From Gammaproteobacteria bacterium (GTDB lineage Bacteria > Pseudomonadota > Gammaproteobacteria > Steroidobacterales > Woeseiaceae): 64,000 nt of DNA. Below the pieces are notes generated by a model. That model made no database searches, was not told where the DNA came from, and saw only the letters and a list, made by a program, of their open reading frames with translations. The position numbers and the translations under genes were made by a program. The stretch is taken from contig JAHZJK010000011.1 of assembly GCA_022600955.1 (NCBI GenBank), forward strand, positions 62,001-126,000, read 5' to 3'. This document shows positions 18,632 through 28,268 of this stretch, piece by piece (the stretch's first letter is position 1; each line of letters begins with the position of its first letter).

Positions 18632-19804
18632 GTGCGAGTAATCATAATGAAGAACCCAGCGCCGACCGTTATTTTTGTTTGTGGAATCCTTGCACTGTCC
18701 GTAGTGAACAGTGCCGCCAAAGCAGAAGTCCCGGAGCCTTTCCAGGGCTTTGACGATAGTTCGATTTACAGCATCAATTATGATGATCTGACCAACCTGC
18801 TTGAGACGTCGGTTGTCGACAAAGGCCGATCGAAACGACAGGTAGTGAAGCCAGCGCCGAGTATTACGGGCACACGAATGAAGCCCAAGATCAAGAAAAC
18901 GGCGAATGAGGGCAACCGATTTCACTATGAAGGATTTAATGGCAATGAGGATGCGTTAGATTATCTGCTTGGCTTGCGGACCAGCATATCCAGTATTCCG
19001 GATGAGATGCCGCTCGAGAGATTCTCGCGAGATGAACAACTCGCCTACTGGTTAAATCTATACAACGTCACCGTACTGAGTGAAATCGCCGCCGTGTACC
19101 CGAGGCGAAGCCTCAAGAAGTATCATCACGGCAAACGCTCCATATTCTCCGAGAAAATACTTACTGTGTCAGGTGTGGACCTCAGTCTGGATGATATTCA
19201 ATTCACGATTTTGCGGCAGAATTACGGAAGCAACCCGCTTGTTCTCTATGGATTGTACCAGGGCATTGTAGGAGGCCCGAATATTCGTACGTCGGCGTAC
19301 ACGGGCTCAACCGTTTATGTAGCGCTTGAAGACAACGCGTATGAATTCATTAATTCGAACCGCGGCACCTATGGACACGATGATAAGACCGTACGGGTAT
19401 CGAGTTTTTATGACCGCAGTAGCCAGTATTTCCCGAAATTCAAATCCGATCTCTCCCAACACCTGTTGGGATACCTGCGTGGGGAGCTGCGAAATCGGCT
19501 GGCCACGGCCATCAATGTTCAGCCTAATATTAACGACTGGACGGTGACCGACCTGGGTGCAACTCGTCAGAACAATATTGGCGGCAGCCTTGCAAACAAC
19601 CAGGCCGCCATGCTGGACTCTTTTAAGGGCCGCAGGAAAGCTAATGGCGGAATCACATTTGCGGGCGTTATTGTAAAGCGGCCTCGTGATGAGGCGAAAG
19701 ACGACGACGATGTCACGATCGACGACCTGGGCAGAGTGCCTGGTGAGAAACAAGGTGCCAGCGTAGAAGAAATCGCTATAGAAGATGCAGAGACAGGGAA
19801 CTAG
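18632..19804 (+). CDS. Exported DUF547 protein, copy 3
   Basis: A 390-residue paralogue with signal peptide (ending near AAKAEVP) and the same domain: DEQLAYWLNLYNVTVLSE, LSLDDIQFTILRQN and YGLYQGIVGGPNIRT. The GTG at 18632 has AAGAG about nine bases upstream; an ATG at 18647 lacks such a site and would remove five residues. The C-terminal tail is acidic but unlike that of copy 2, so tails diverge faster than the domain. It follows copy 2 by 18 bases and ends 12 bases from the facing sulfotransferase gene. The function is unknown. Confidence 0.85.
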   Translation: MRVIIMKNPAPTVIFVCGILALSVVNSAAKAEVPEPFQGFDDSSIYSINYDDLTNLLETSVVDKGRSKRQVVKPAPSITGTRMKPKIKKTANEGNRFHYEGFNGNEDALDYLLGLRTSISSIPDEMPLERFSRDEQLAYWLNLYNVTVLSEIAAVYPRRSLKKYHHGKRSIFSEKILTVSGVDLSLDDIQFTILRQNYGSNPLVLYGLYQGIVGGPNIRTSAYTGSTVYVALEDNAYEFINSNRGTYGHDDKTVRVSSFYDRSSQYFPKFKSDLSQHLLGYLRGELRNRLATAINVQPNINDWTVTDLGATRQNNIGGSLANNQAAMLDSFKGRRKANGGITFAGVIVKRPRDEAKDDDDVTIDDLGRVPGEKQGASVEEIAIEDAETGN

Positions 19805-19816
19805 CGGCGTACATTT

Positions 19817-21448
19817 TCAAGTATGCAACCCGTCACCAAAGACGCCGTTAAATTGATCGTGATAGTTCTTCCAACGACCGATCGACTTGTCGTGTAGCGG
19901 TTCCCTCACTTGCCAGACACTTGCCGTTTTGACGCTGTTCTTTAACTCATGGAACAACAAACAAGCGTCGTGCCAGTCATGCCCCAGCGATTCTAGTAAA
20001 TCCGTTAGCGTGGCTCGTGGTTGAAGCACCAGGTCTTCATAGCGCACTCGGATCAAATCTGAACCCAGTAGCGATTCCCAATGATTGACCAGCTCATTTT
20101 GCTGTTCGATGTAATGGCGAATATCCCTGAGATTGGTGGAATACGATTGGTTCGGCCCCAGCCGTACTGAATAAATTGAGGTAGCAACGTCGCGCCAGTC
20201 ACGCTCGGTAACAAGAATCTTTGCCCTTGGTAAAAGAGCCTTTATCAGACCGATGTAAAGAAAGTTGTCGGGGCGTTTATCCGTAACCGCCTGCGCAAGC
20301 CCAAAGCGCTTCCTGGTCAGCTCCGAGTGTTGCCGCTGCCAGTCATGCACTGCGTTGACAGAAACGTCGTCAAGGCCACTTGGGTAGTCTGGAAACTCTC
20401 TTGCGATCAGTCGCGGAAAAAACTCACTTTCACCACCGGCAACGAAAGCTGGATGGGACGCCAGCATTTGTTCCAGCAGCGTAGACCCGCTACGAAACAT
20501 CCCACAGATGAAAACAGGTTCACCCGATACATCGCCGAATTGATTCAACCAATCGGGCGTACACTGCTTCACTATGCGACCGAAGTCGGTTTCAATCTGC
20601 GCCGGGTTGTAAGCCGGCATAGTTCGCGCATCCGTCGCATTGGCTTTCGTGAAATGCTGCCATGCCAGTTCGTAGTGGCCTAGCAGTTCGTATGCCCTCC
20701 CCAACGCATGCTGTACATCGCTGTTCTCGCTTTGGCGCGCAGTTGTTATCAGCTGCATCAGGACTGGATCATTGAGATCGGTGAACTTTTTTGTATCTGC
20801 GAGACGCGCCAGAGCGGACACGTTGGTGGGATCAGCTCGGAGACTTTCGCGGAAATTTTCGCTTGCTGCCCCCCTGTCACCCTCCTGTTCTGAGAGATTT
20901 CCTAAATTGTAGTATGCGCTCGAATAGCCCGGATTCAGATCCAGCGCTTCATTCAGGTGCTCCCTCGCTTTGTCATGCGCGTGCAGGTGTTCCATATAGA
21001 CATTGGCGATGTTGAGATGTACTTCCTCGGGCATATCGATTTTGAGCAGCAGCGCACGCTCATAGAACTCAATTGCAGCCTCAAACCGTCCACCTCTGGC
21101 AAGATTGTAGGCGTAGTTGAAAGCCGCGGTGGCGGACCCGGGATCGAATTTCAGGTAGTTCTCATAGGCGTTGTAAATGATATCCAGCGGATACCGCCTT
21201 TGACGCATGTGTCCTGCAATTTTGTCTATCGCAGCGAGATCATTCCTGGAGTGAACCAGAAGCAAATGCAACTGCTCTAGTGCATTGTCTGTCTGATGCT
21301 GGCTTTCCAGGCTCTGCACCAACATCCAGCGAGCTGGCCGATTTCCTGGCTGGCTGAGCAACAGCTGCGAGAGCAACGCAATGGCCTCGTCAAACTGAAA
21401 TCTTCTGAAGGCAGTTGTTGCCTGTTGCAAAGCGAGATTGCTCGTCAT
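19817..21448 (-). CDS. TPR-domain sulfotransferase
   Basis: A 543-residue fusion of TPR-like repeats (about residues 1-270) with a sulfotransferase domain. The PAPS loop is CGMFRSGSTLLEQML (about 315-329), the 3'-phosphate segment is TERDWRDVATSIY, and VREPLHDKSIGRW occurs near the C-terminus as in the paralogues at 8338 and 9897. A clear repeat unit, NLGNLSEQEGDRGAASENF, lies near 181-199. It stands directly after the three DUF547 genes in the opposite orientation. No signal peptide is seen. The acceptor is unknown. Confidence 0.9.
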   Translation of the reverse strand: MTSNLALQQATTAFRRFQFDEAIALLSQLLLSQPGNRPARWMLVQSLESQHQTDNALEQLHLLLVHSRNDLAAIDKIAGHMRQRRYPLDIIYNAYENYLKFDPGSATAAFNYAYNLARGGRFEAAIEFYERALLLKIDMPEEVHLNIANVYMEHLHAHDKAREHLNEALDLNPGYSSAYYNLGNLSEQEGDRGAASENFRESLRADPTNVSALARLADTKKFTDLNDPVLMQLITTARQSENSDVQHALGRAYELLGHYELAWQHFTKANATDARTMPAYNPAQIETDFGRIVKQCTPDWLNQFGDVSGEPVFICGMFRSGSTLLEQMLASHPAFVAGGESEFFPRLIAREFPDYPSGLDDVSVNAVHDWQRQHSELTRKRFGLAQAVTDKRPDNFLYIGLIKALLPRAKILVTERDWRDVATSIYSVRLGPNQSYSTNLRDIRHYIEQQNELVNHWESLLGSDLIRVRYEDLVLQPRATLTDLLESLGHDWHDACLLFHELKNSVKTASVWQVREPLHDKSIGRWKNYHDQFNGVFGDGLHT

Positions 21449-21505
21449 TTCCGCAATGAAGATCCCATGTTGAAGCCGATAAGACTACTTTTTCTATCGC
21501 CCAAA

Positions 21506-21532
21506 AGAAAGCGGGCCATTGGCCCGCTTTCT
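21506..21532 (-). terminator. Rho-independent terminator of the TonB-dependent receptor gene
   Basis: A perfect twelve-base stem (21506-21517 with 21521-21532) with a three-base loop lies 25 bases beyond the receptor stop. Read on the minus strand, the stem ends in CTTTCTTTT, giving a T-rich tail. Confidence 0.85.
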
Positions 21533-21557
21533 GGTACTGCATGTTTCTAAGAATTGC

Positions 21558-24500
21558 TTAGAAACGAACCGTTGCTTTGGCGTACAGGAAACGACCCAAT
21601 GTGTCGTAGAAACCTGCAATCGTATTAGCATTGTTGGAAATAGTACCACCGATCAGAGGTGGCTCTTCATCCAGAACGTTGTTAACACCGACCGTGATGT
21701 CGCTGTTCTCCATGAATTGGAAAACACCATTCAGGTCAAAGTAGCTTTGGTTCTTGGACATTTCGCCCTGGGCGATAGTATCCGTGGTTCCAAGTACTCC
21801 GTTCTCGAAATAATCGACACCGGAGAAGAAACGCCACCTGGCTTCAATCTGCCATGTCTCATTGGAATCATACGTTACAGAAGCAGTATGACGCCATTCC
21901 GGAGACGGGTAGCAGCGGTCGCTGATGACACCAACACAATCATATGATGAGGAAGGTACAGCCGGGAGAGGCGTCGTCTTCTTCGTCAACATGTATGTGG
22001 CGATAAGATCGGTCGTAAAGGTACCGCCCGCTCCATCAATTTCCCAACTACCGGCGACATCGACACCTTCCCAATTCGCCTCACCAAGGTTCAACGTAGT
22101 GTCCTGAACAAACCCTTGTGTGCCCTGCCAGAGGTTACCAGCCGGGTTACGAGTAATTTGGTCACACAGAGTGTTGAACAAACCACACTGATTCAGAATC
22201 GTCGCAGCACCAATGTTACTGATGGTTTGATCGATACTGATATCCCAGTAGTCAACCGAAACCGTCATTGAGTCTGTCGGATCGATGACGAAACCGACTG
22301 TAATGGTGTCAGCTTCTTCAGGAACCAGTCCCGGGTTACCACCCGTTATTGAGTTGTACTGGCCAGCAGGGCTTGCGGTGATGCTTCCGTACTGTGCAGC
22401 AGATACGCCCATGTTCGCGCATTGCGCTGGCGTAAATGTAGGCGCCGCACCGGCACATGGATCAGCACCAGTCCACAATCCGAGAGACTGAACTCCGAAC
22501 AGTTCGCCGACATTTGGAGCGCGTACAGCGCGGTTGAAACCTGCGCGCATGCGAACTTTCTCAATCGGCTGCCAGTCCAGACCGGCACGGTAGGTGTTAG
22601 CTCCACCGCTCGTGCTGTAGTCAGAGTAGCGGAACGCGAGATCAAGCGTAAGCGCTTCAGCACCGGCCATACCCGTCAGCAGAGGAATATTCGCCTCTGT
22701 GAACAGCTCCGTGACGGTGTAGCCGCCAGCGACGCTCGGTGTCGGTCCACCCTGGCCAAGCAGCGAACCATCTGCAAACACAGAATCGGAAACACGCTCG
22801 TAATTCTCATCGCGATGCTCGATACCAGCAACCAGCATGATTGAATCGTCTGCACCCGGCAGGGTGTAGCCCAAATCACCTGTGACGAAGAAGCTCATCA
22901 CTTCGGTCGAGGTCTTACCTGTTCCGATCGCGGTACCCAGAAGCGGAGCAGCCATCTCCGGCGTTACGCCCTGGTAGGTAAATACTTCGTAAGGAATACA
23001 ACCAGGCGTGGCCGCACAGGCGGCGCCATCTACTGCAGTCGTGATCCTGGGAGCGAAGAAGTCGTTTATGTAAGCGAGACTGGATGACGTAGAGCCATAC
23101 AGGAACGACGCGTCGTAGTCCCAGTTATCAGTAATCGCACCGCGAACACCGGTAGTTACGCGGAAGCCGTCATGCAGGAAGTTACTGGCACGTGGCCCGC
23201 CTTCGACATTACGCTTGCCGATGTAAACACCGAACTGGTTAAACTCTGAGCTGTTTGGATCGTATTGAGAAAAACGATCAGCGGGAAGTGCAGCTGCAAA
23301 TCCTGCTGGGTCATTCGCGATCGTTGCACAGACAGTTGGGTCACCAGGAGGCGTCGCTGTCGGATCACCGTATGCAGCACAATACTGATTGTCGAACAGA
23401 GCGATCAATGAATCCGTGAACGCTTGCGGCCATACAGAGTTATCACGTGGCAAGTTATATTCTTCAGAGAAGAATGTACCTGATTCAGCAATCTGGCCCG
23501 TTGTGCGGTTGTTTGCATAGTTGGCTTCGAAGTAAACCGTTGCACGCTCACTCAGTTCATAGTCGATCAATGTACCGAAGGAATAACGCTCATCCGGACG
23601 CATGAAGTGGTTGACCGGCGCATAGTTGTAACGGTTGGTACCGTCATCCGGCGCCAATGAACCATCTGGTTGCAGCGTCAGGAACAACGAACGTGCGAAG
23701 TCGGAACCAGCATCACCAGATGGGGCAATGAAGAAGTTCGGAACAATTGCATTTGCAGAACCGCCACAAACAGTAGCAGCACCATTAAGCGCACAAGAAG
23801 AGTAGTCACGATCTGCCTGCAATAATTCTTCATTATCACGCCAGGTAGCGTAGGCGGTGGCATTACCACGGCCGTCGGCGAAATCACTACCGACCACGAT
23901 ATCTACATTGTAGGCCTGACCATCAATGCCCGAACCACCGTCAGGGTATACGAAGTTCTTGGCGTCCATGAGACCACGGAGGTAGCCGGTGCTATTGTCG
24001 TGCTGGTAACCACTTGCACCGATGCTGAACTCCACACCGTTCATACGACGCATGATGAAGTTGACAACACCTGCCACAGCATCCGCACCGTAAGTAGCCG
24101 ATGCACCACCTGTCAGAACTTCAATTCGTTCGATCATGGCGGAAGGTATCTGGTTCACGTCAACAGCCTGGGTCGAAACACCACCCGGTTGCATACGACG
24201 ACCGTTCAACAATACCAAGGTTCTGTTGGCACCAAGTCCGCGCAGGTCAATCGACGCAGTACCTGAAATGCCGTTGGCATCAAATGAATGGAGCCCCGTC
24301 TCTACAGACGGCAAACTGTTTAACACATCCTCAACACGCGTGAGACCGAGTGAAGAAATATCGTCTGCTGTCATTACGGTCACTGGACTGGTGCGGCCAA
24401 AGCCGTCCTGCGTCACAATTCGTGAACCGGTTGTTACGATTTCTTCAATCGGCAGGTCACTGAATTCTTCAGCATCCTGCGCAAGTGCCACGCTGCTCAG

Positions 24501-24566
24501 ACCGCCGAATCCCGACACTCCGAGTGCAGCCGCTACAGCTGCTGCCACTGGCTTACGTTTTAACAT
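21558..24566 (-). CDS. TonB-dependent outer-membrane receptor
   Basis: A 1002-residue receptor. A signal peptide (basic start, alanine-rich core, ending SVALAQ) is followed by a TonB-box-like IEEIVTTGSRI (about residues 40-50). A plug domain contains DVLNSLPSVETG and LRGLGANRTLVLLNGRR, and a long beta-barrel ends in KATVRF with a terminal phenylalanine. The NVGEL and N-G-containing barrel segments resemble those of the large receptors of marine gammaproteobacteria that take up polymers or oligopeptides. AGGGG precedes the ATG. No transporter or regulator is adjacent, so the ligand cannot be inferred. The gene has its own terminator and a long upstream region. Confidence 0.95.
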   Translation of the reverse strand: MLKRKPVAAAVAAALGVSGFGGLSSVALAQDAEEFSDLPIEEIVTTGSRIVTQDGFGRTSPVTVMTADDISSLGLTRVEDVLNSLPSVETGLHSFDANGISGTASIDLRGLGANRTLVLLNGRRMQPGGVSTQAVDVNQIPSAMIERIEVLTGGASATYGADAVAGVVNFIMRRMNGVEFSIGASGYQHDNSTGYLRGLMDAKNFVYPDGGSGIDGQAYNVDIVVGSDFADGRGNATAYATWRDNEELLQADRDYSSCALNGAATVCGGSANAIVPNFFIAPSGDAGSDFARSLFLTLQPDGSLAPDDGTNRYNYAPVNHFMRPDERYSFGTLIDYELSERATVYFEANYANNRTTGQIAESGTFFSEEYNLPRDNSVWPQAFTDSLIALFDNQYCAAYGDPTATPPGDPTVCATIANDPAGFAAALPADRFSQYDPNSSEFNQFGVYIGKRNVEGGPRASNFLHDGFRVTTGVRGAITDNWDYDASFLYGSTSSSLAYINDFFAPRITTAVDGAACAATPGCIPYEVFTYQGVTPEMAAPLLGTAIGTGKTSTEVMSFFVTGDLGYTLPGADDSIMLVAGIEHRDENYERVSDSVFADGSLLGQGGPTPSVAGGYTVTELFTEANIPLLTGMAGAEALTLDLAFRYSDYSTSGGANTYRAGLDWQPIEKVRMRAGFNRAVRAPNVGELFGVQSLGLWTGADPCAGAAPTFTPAQCANMGVSAAQYGSITASPAGQYNSITGGNPGLVPEEADTITVGFVIDPTDSMTVSVDYWDISIDQTISNIGAATILNQCGLFNTLCDQITRNPAGNLWQGTQGFVQDTTLNLGEANWEGVDVAGSWEIDGAGGTFTTDLIATYMLTKKTTPLPAVPSSSYDCVGVISDRCYPSPEWRHTASVTYDSNETWQIEARWRFFSGVDYFENGVLGTTDTIAQGEMSKNQSYFDLNGVFQFMENSDITVGVNNVLDEEPPLIGGTISNNANTIAGFYDTLGRFLYAKATVRF

Positions 24567-24976
24567 TAGTAATCCCCTAAATAATGTTTGGAATAAAGAA
24601 CTTCCATAGATTTACCCTTGAATTTTTTCCGCCCGCAAAAGCGCCACGTAGCAAAAAAGCCTCAAATAGGTTGCGGGTGATGCTATCCCACTACGGCTAA
24701 AAGCTCAACTGAATGTACCGAAATTGACACAAACATTTGCTTCTAAGAAACTTTTGCTTCAAAAACAGTGACTTACCTTGTTGTTTTTTTGTCTACTGCT
24801 AGTGCAGTGTTTTTTTTCACGTATAAATCCGGCCACTATCGAACAATCGACAAGAATCAGGCTCCAAAGGCCGACATGACGGCCGCAGCGATTGTATTTG
24901 TCTTACTTCCGTTGCAAGGTTCTGCCTCCGCAACGTGATCTGAACTAATGGCCGAAAACTGGCCGGAAACCCTGAA
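24567..24976. other. Divergent intergenic region, 410 bases
   Basis: This AT-rich gap separates the receptor gene (minus) from the asparaginase-like gene (plus) and must hold both promoters. I see no convincing ORF. A five-base stem ACTGC/GCAGT at 24795-24808 followed by eight T residues (24810-24817) looks terminator-like on the plus strand, but no gene ends nearby. TTGACA at 24724-24729 lacks a good -10 partner. Confidence 0.6.
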
Positions 24977-25858
24977 ATGAAGCAACTGACCAAGAAATAT
25001 GCCCTCGCATTGCATGGTGGCGCAGGCGCTGTCGCTGGACGCGACTACACAACGACCGAAAAGCACCTGGGTGATCTTGCCCGAGACTGCGAGCAGCAAC
25101 TTGCCAAAGGTACGAAAGCGCTGGATGTCGTTGAATTCGCCGTCACCGAACTCGAGTCCTGCGGACTTTACGTTGCCGGCCGGGGCTCAGCACCCAATAG
25201 TGCCGGTTACATTGAGCTCGACGCATCGATCATGCATGGCCCAAGTCGAGCAGCAGGTGCCGTAGCGATATTGCCTGGATTCAAGAATCCAGTCGGCATT
25301 GCGCGTGCCGTCATGGAGCGAACACCGCACGTCATGCTGGCGGGTGCAGGCGCGAAAGCATTTGCCCGTGATCAGGAATTTCAGGAAGTCGAAGACGCCG
25401 GCAACTATTACGTGCTACCCGTTGGCGTCACGCCTGATGACCTGTCCAGCGCCGCGCATGGCACGGTCGGCGCGGTTGCGCTGGACCTGTCCGGGTCGCT
25501 GGCGGCCGCGACCTCCACGGGTGGCACTTTTGGCAAACTGGAAGGGCGCGTCGGGGACACACCTTTAATAGGGCCGGGAACCTGGGCCGATGATCAGGTC
25601 GCGATTTCCTGCACAGGCACCGGAGAACACATCATCCGATCCGGTGGTGCAGTTGCAATCGCTTGCGCGATAAAGTCGGGGGTACCACTCGACGACGCTG
25701 TCAAACAGGTGCTCGACGAAATAAAGCGACTCGGCGGTGATGCCGGCGTTATCGCTGTCAGCAGACGTGGCGATATCGTGACACCTTACAACTCCGAAGG
25801 CATGAAACGCGCGACCGCTGCGTCTGACCAGCCGATAGAAACCAAAACATTCGAATAG
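24977..25858 (+). CDS. Isoaspartyl peptidase/L-asparaginase (Ntn hydrolase)
   Basis: A 293-residue plant-type asparaginase. The N-terminus ALHGGAGAV is typical, and the autoprocessing site is at [10 protein letters not shown], where the Thr becomes the N-terminal nucleophile of the beta subunit after self-cleavage. [16 protein letters not shown] and the glycine-rich loop that follows complete the active site. The enzyme should remove isoaspartyl residues from peptides or hydrolyse asparagine in the cytosol. It is the first gene of a compact run with the BKACE and thioesterase genes, the next starting 13 bases after its stop. How it fits that pathway is unclear. Confidence 0.9.
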   Translation: MKQLTKKYALALHGGAGAVAGRDYTTTEKHLGDLARDCEQQLAKGTKALDVVEFAVTELESCGLYVAGRGSAPNSAGYIELDASIMHGPSRAAGAVAILPGFKNPVGIARAVMERTPHVMLAGAGAKAFARDQEFQEVEDAGNYYVLPVGVTPDDLSSAAHGTVGAVALDLSGSLAAATSTGGTFGKLEGRVGDTPLIGPGTWADDQVAISCTGTGEHIIRSGGAVAIACAIKSGVPLDDAVKQVLDEIKRLGGDAGVIAVSRRGDIVTPYNSEGMKRATAASDQPIETKTFE

Positions 25859-25871
25859 CCTGGAGCACTCC

Positions 25872-26762
25872 TTGAATCGCAAGCCAATCATTACCTGTGC
25901 CGTCACGGGCTCGGGAGATACCGCTGCCAAACACCCGGACCTGCCAAAGTCGCCGCAGGAAATTGCGACAGCGGCAATCGAGGCGGCCAAGGCCGGTGCC
26001 GCGATCGCACACATACATGTGCGCGAACCAGGGACAGGCAAACCATTACGCGACCTGGCTTTGTATCGGGAAGTCGTTGAACGCATCCGCGAGCACGATA
26101 CCGATGTCATTCTGAATTTGACAACCGGCATGGGTGGCGACCTGTTTCTTGGCCCCGACGATGACCCGCTCAACTTCACTGCGGACACAGACTGCGTTGG
26201 TCAAATGGAACGCATGCAGCATGTCGAGGCCCTGTTGCCGGAAATATGCTCGCTGGATTGCGGCTCCTTCAACTACATGGGTAAGAACTACGTGTACGTC
26301 TCAACGCAGACGATGCTCGAACTCGGGGCGAAGCGCCTGCAGGAGATCGGCGTCAAGCCCGAGCTTGAAGTTTTCGATACAGGCCAGGTCTGGTTTGCCA
26401 ACCACCTGGTCGAACAGGGACTCATCGATAGCCCACCACTGTTTCAGATCTGCCTCGGTATCCCATGGGGCGCGCCTGCGACGCCGCGCGTGTTTCAGGC
26501 CATGGTCGACGGACTACCTGCCGACTGCAACTGGACTGGCTTTGCGATCGGCGCGAACGAAATGCCGATCGTTGCCCAGTCGCTGTTACTGGGTGGCAAT
26601 GTCCGGGTTGGCCTGGAAGACAACCTCTACCTTGAAAAGGGTGTGCTCGCGAGTAACGCGCAATTGGTTGAAAAAGCCCGCAAGATAGTCGAAGCGCTGG
26701 GCGCAACGGTGCAATCCGTCGACGAGGCTCGTGAAACGCTAGGACTGACCAAACGCAGTTGA
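25872..26762 (+). CDS. Beta-keto acid cleavage enzyme (BKACE, DUF849)
   Basis: A 296-residue TIM-barrel enzyme of the BKACE family, which joins a beta-keto acid with acetyl-CoA to give a CoA ester and acetoacetate. Family features are the N-terminal [16 protein letters not shown], the metal-binding [13 protein letters not shown] (two histidines near residue 48), and LNLTTGMGG. The last active-site region is [13 protein letters not shown]. It starts at a TTG with GGAG six bases upstream. The next gene encodes a hotdog thioesterase, an order like that of the carnitine-degradation genes cdhC/cdhB, where 3-dehydrocarnitine is cleaved and betainyl-CoA is hydrolysed. That substrate is inference; no carnitine dehydrogenase is present here. 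Confidence 0.9.
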   Translation: MNRKPIITCAVTGSGDTAAKHPDLPKSPQEIATAAIEAAKAGAAIAHIHVREPGTGKPLRDLALYREVVERIREHDTDVILNLTTGMGGDLFLGPDDDPLNFTADTDCVGQMERMQHVEALLPEICSLDCGSFNYMGKNYVYVSTQTMLELGAKRLQEIGVKPELEVFDTGQVWFANHLVEQGLIDSPPLFQICLGIPWGAPATPRVFQAMVDGLPADCNWTGFAIGANEMPIVAQSLLLGGNVRVGLEDNLYLEKGVLASNAQLVEKARKIVEALGATVQSVDEARETLGLTKRS

Positions 26763-26773
26763 GGAGTACAGCA

Positions 26774-27175
26774 ATGCATGCAGTTCATCAGGCTGTCGCA
26801 CATCCGTGGCAATGCGACATCATGGGCCACATGACCACACGCTTTTATATGGCGATGTTCGACGATTCTTCTTATTGCTACATCCACAAACTGTTCGGCT
26901 GGAACGGCGCACGCAAAGACGGACTCGGCTGGGTCGATGTTAAACACACGATCGAGTACCAGTCCGAAGTCCACGCTGGCGACCTCCTTGAAGTAAGAGC
27001 GAAACTGCAGAAGATCGGTGGCAAGTCACTAACGGTTTCATACGAAATGGTTCGACTTGCGGACGGCGAGATCGCGGCGACGCTTGAAGGCGTTATGGTA
27101 CTGTTCGACCTGCAAAAACGCGTTGCCGTGGCCATTCCAGACGACCTGCGCGACGCAGCCGGGAAACACATTTAG
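26774..27175 (+). CDS. Hotdog-fold acyl-CoA thioesterase (4HBT family)
   Basis: A 133-residue protein starting at an ATG with GAGGAG eight bases upstream. CDIMGHMTTRFYMAMFDDS near the N-terminus is the 4HBT active-site region, and VDVKHTIEYQSEVHAGDLL is the matching central strand. It should hydrolyse a short acyl-CoA in the cytosol. Its place right after the BKACE gene suggests that it releases CoA from the BKACE product, as CdhB does with betainyl-CoA, but the actual substrate is not shown by the sequence. Confidence 0.85.
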   Translation: MHAVHQAVAHPWQCDIMGHMTTRFYMAMFDDSSYCYIHKLFGWNGARKDGLGWVDVKHTIEYQSEVHAGDLLEVRAKLQKIGGKSLTVSYEMVRLADGEIAATLEGVMVLFDLQKRVAVAIPDDLRDAAGKHI

Positions 27176-27187
27176 AAAGACAGACAA

Positions 27188-28243
27188 ATGAACGCATCGA
27201 TGGCGCCATTGCCGAATATCATTGAGCCGCGCTGGTGGACGGGTACACCGGCCATGGACCCAACGCGATTCACGATCGACTGCTCCGCCTACAATATGGA
27301 CGATGCCGATCTCTCGGCAGGCAGCGATCTCGCAATTCGTATGGCGTCGACGTTTGAGGCTGTCGGTCTCGTCTATCTCACGAATACCGGTCTTACTGAC
27401 CTGCAAGCGATGCGCTCTGCGGCCAAACTCGTCATGGAAAATGAAATGTACTACGAAGCTGGCGCCAATCCGCGCGACAGTCTCGAACCAAACGTCTACG
27501 AAATCGGTGCGCCCCTGGAAGCGCATCTGCACTATCACCATGAAATGGCATATGTGGGTCAGAGCACACGCATGCTGGGCTTCATGGCGCGGAGCACTGT
27601 TGGACTGAAAGGGGCAACCTTTGTTTCCGATAATGTGCAGGCCACAGACGCAATACTCGAGACCAGTTTTGGCCAGAAGCTCAAGCGGCTGGGGCTTTGC
27701 TACCACCGCGACCTGACAGACCGGGCAAGCTTCGCCGGCAGCGAAGAAATTGGCGTCTACAACCACTGGCAGAAGTCGATGCTCACGGAAGACCCTGCCG
27801 CAGCCGAAGCAAAGGCACAGTCGCGAGGCCTGCAAATCGAATGGGGCAAGAACCGTTTGCTCAGGACTCGTTACTACGTCTCGGCTTTCGAATACTTTGC
27901 GCCGCTGGACCGCAACCTGTTGTTTGCGAGCGTCGCCGATGACGGCATGTGGTTCGACACATGGCCAAAGGTGCAACACCTCGCCTACGACGAGCGCCCA
28001 CTCAAGCTTACGTTCGGTGACGGTAGCGAGATGACGCGTGAGGAGAAAAAACTGTTCGTCGACATCTACGATCGTTTTGGCATTCCGATCAACTGGAGCG
28101 TTGGCGACGTCGCGATCGTCTGCAATTACCGTTGGGCACACGGCCGTCCGGGAATCCGGCTTGACGACAATGAGGACCGCACGCTCGGCGTAATGCTGGG
28201 CGAAACATTTGATCGTGTTCAGGACCTGCCCAACAAGTGGTAA
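27188..28243 (+). CDS. TauD/TfdA-family 2OG dioxygenase
   Basis: A 351-residue non-heme iron dioxygenase. The first metal pair lies in HLHYHHEMAY, and the distal His with the co-substrate Arg is in NYRWAHGRPGIRL near the C-terminus, both typical of TauD-like enzymes. The N-terminal DUF971 domain found in gamma-butyrobetaine hydroxylase is absent. It starts 12 bases after the thioesterase gene. A hydroxylase acting on a quaternary amine or a short acid upstream of the BKACE step would fit the context, but this is speculation. The next gene begins 25 bases downstream. Confidence 0.85.
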   Translation: MNASMAPLPNIIEPRWWTGTPAMDPTRFTIDCSAYNMDDADLSAGSDLAIRMASTFEAVGLVYLTNTGLTDLQAMRSAAKLVMENEMYYEAGANPRDSLEPNVYEIGAPLEAHLHYHHEMAYVGQSTRMLGFMARSTVGLKGATFVSDNVQATDAILETSFGQKLKRLGLCYHRDLTDRASFAGSEEIGVYNHWQKSMLTEDPAAAEAKAQSRGLQIEWGKNRLLRTRYYVSAFEYFAPLDRNLLFASVADDGMWFDTWPKVQHLAYDERPLKLTFGDGSEMTREEKKLFVDIYDRFGIPINWSVGDVAIVCNYRWAHGRPGIRLDDNEDRTLGVMLGETFDRVQDLPNKW

Positions 28244-28268
28244 GACCGCAGCAATTGAGGAATTAACT

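Noticed and set aside
24795-24817. Small stem followed by eight T residues
   Set aside because: The stem has five pairs and no gene ends upstream on that strand; probably part of the promoter region.
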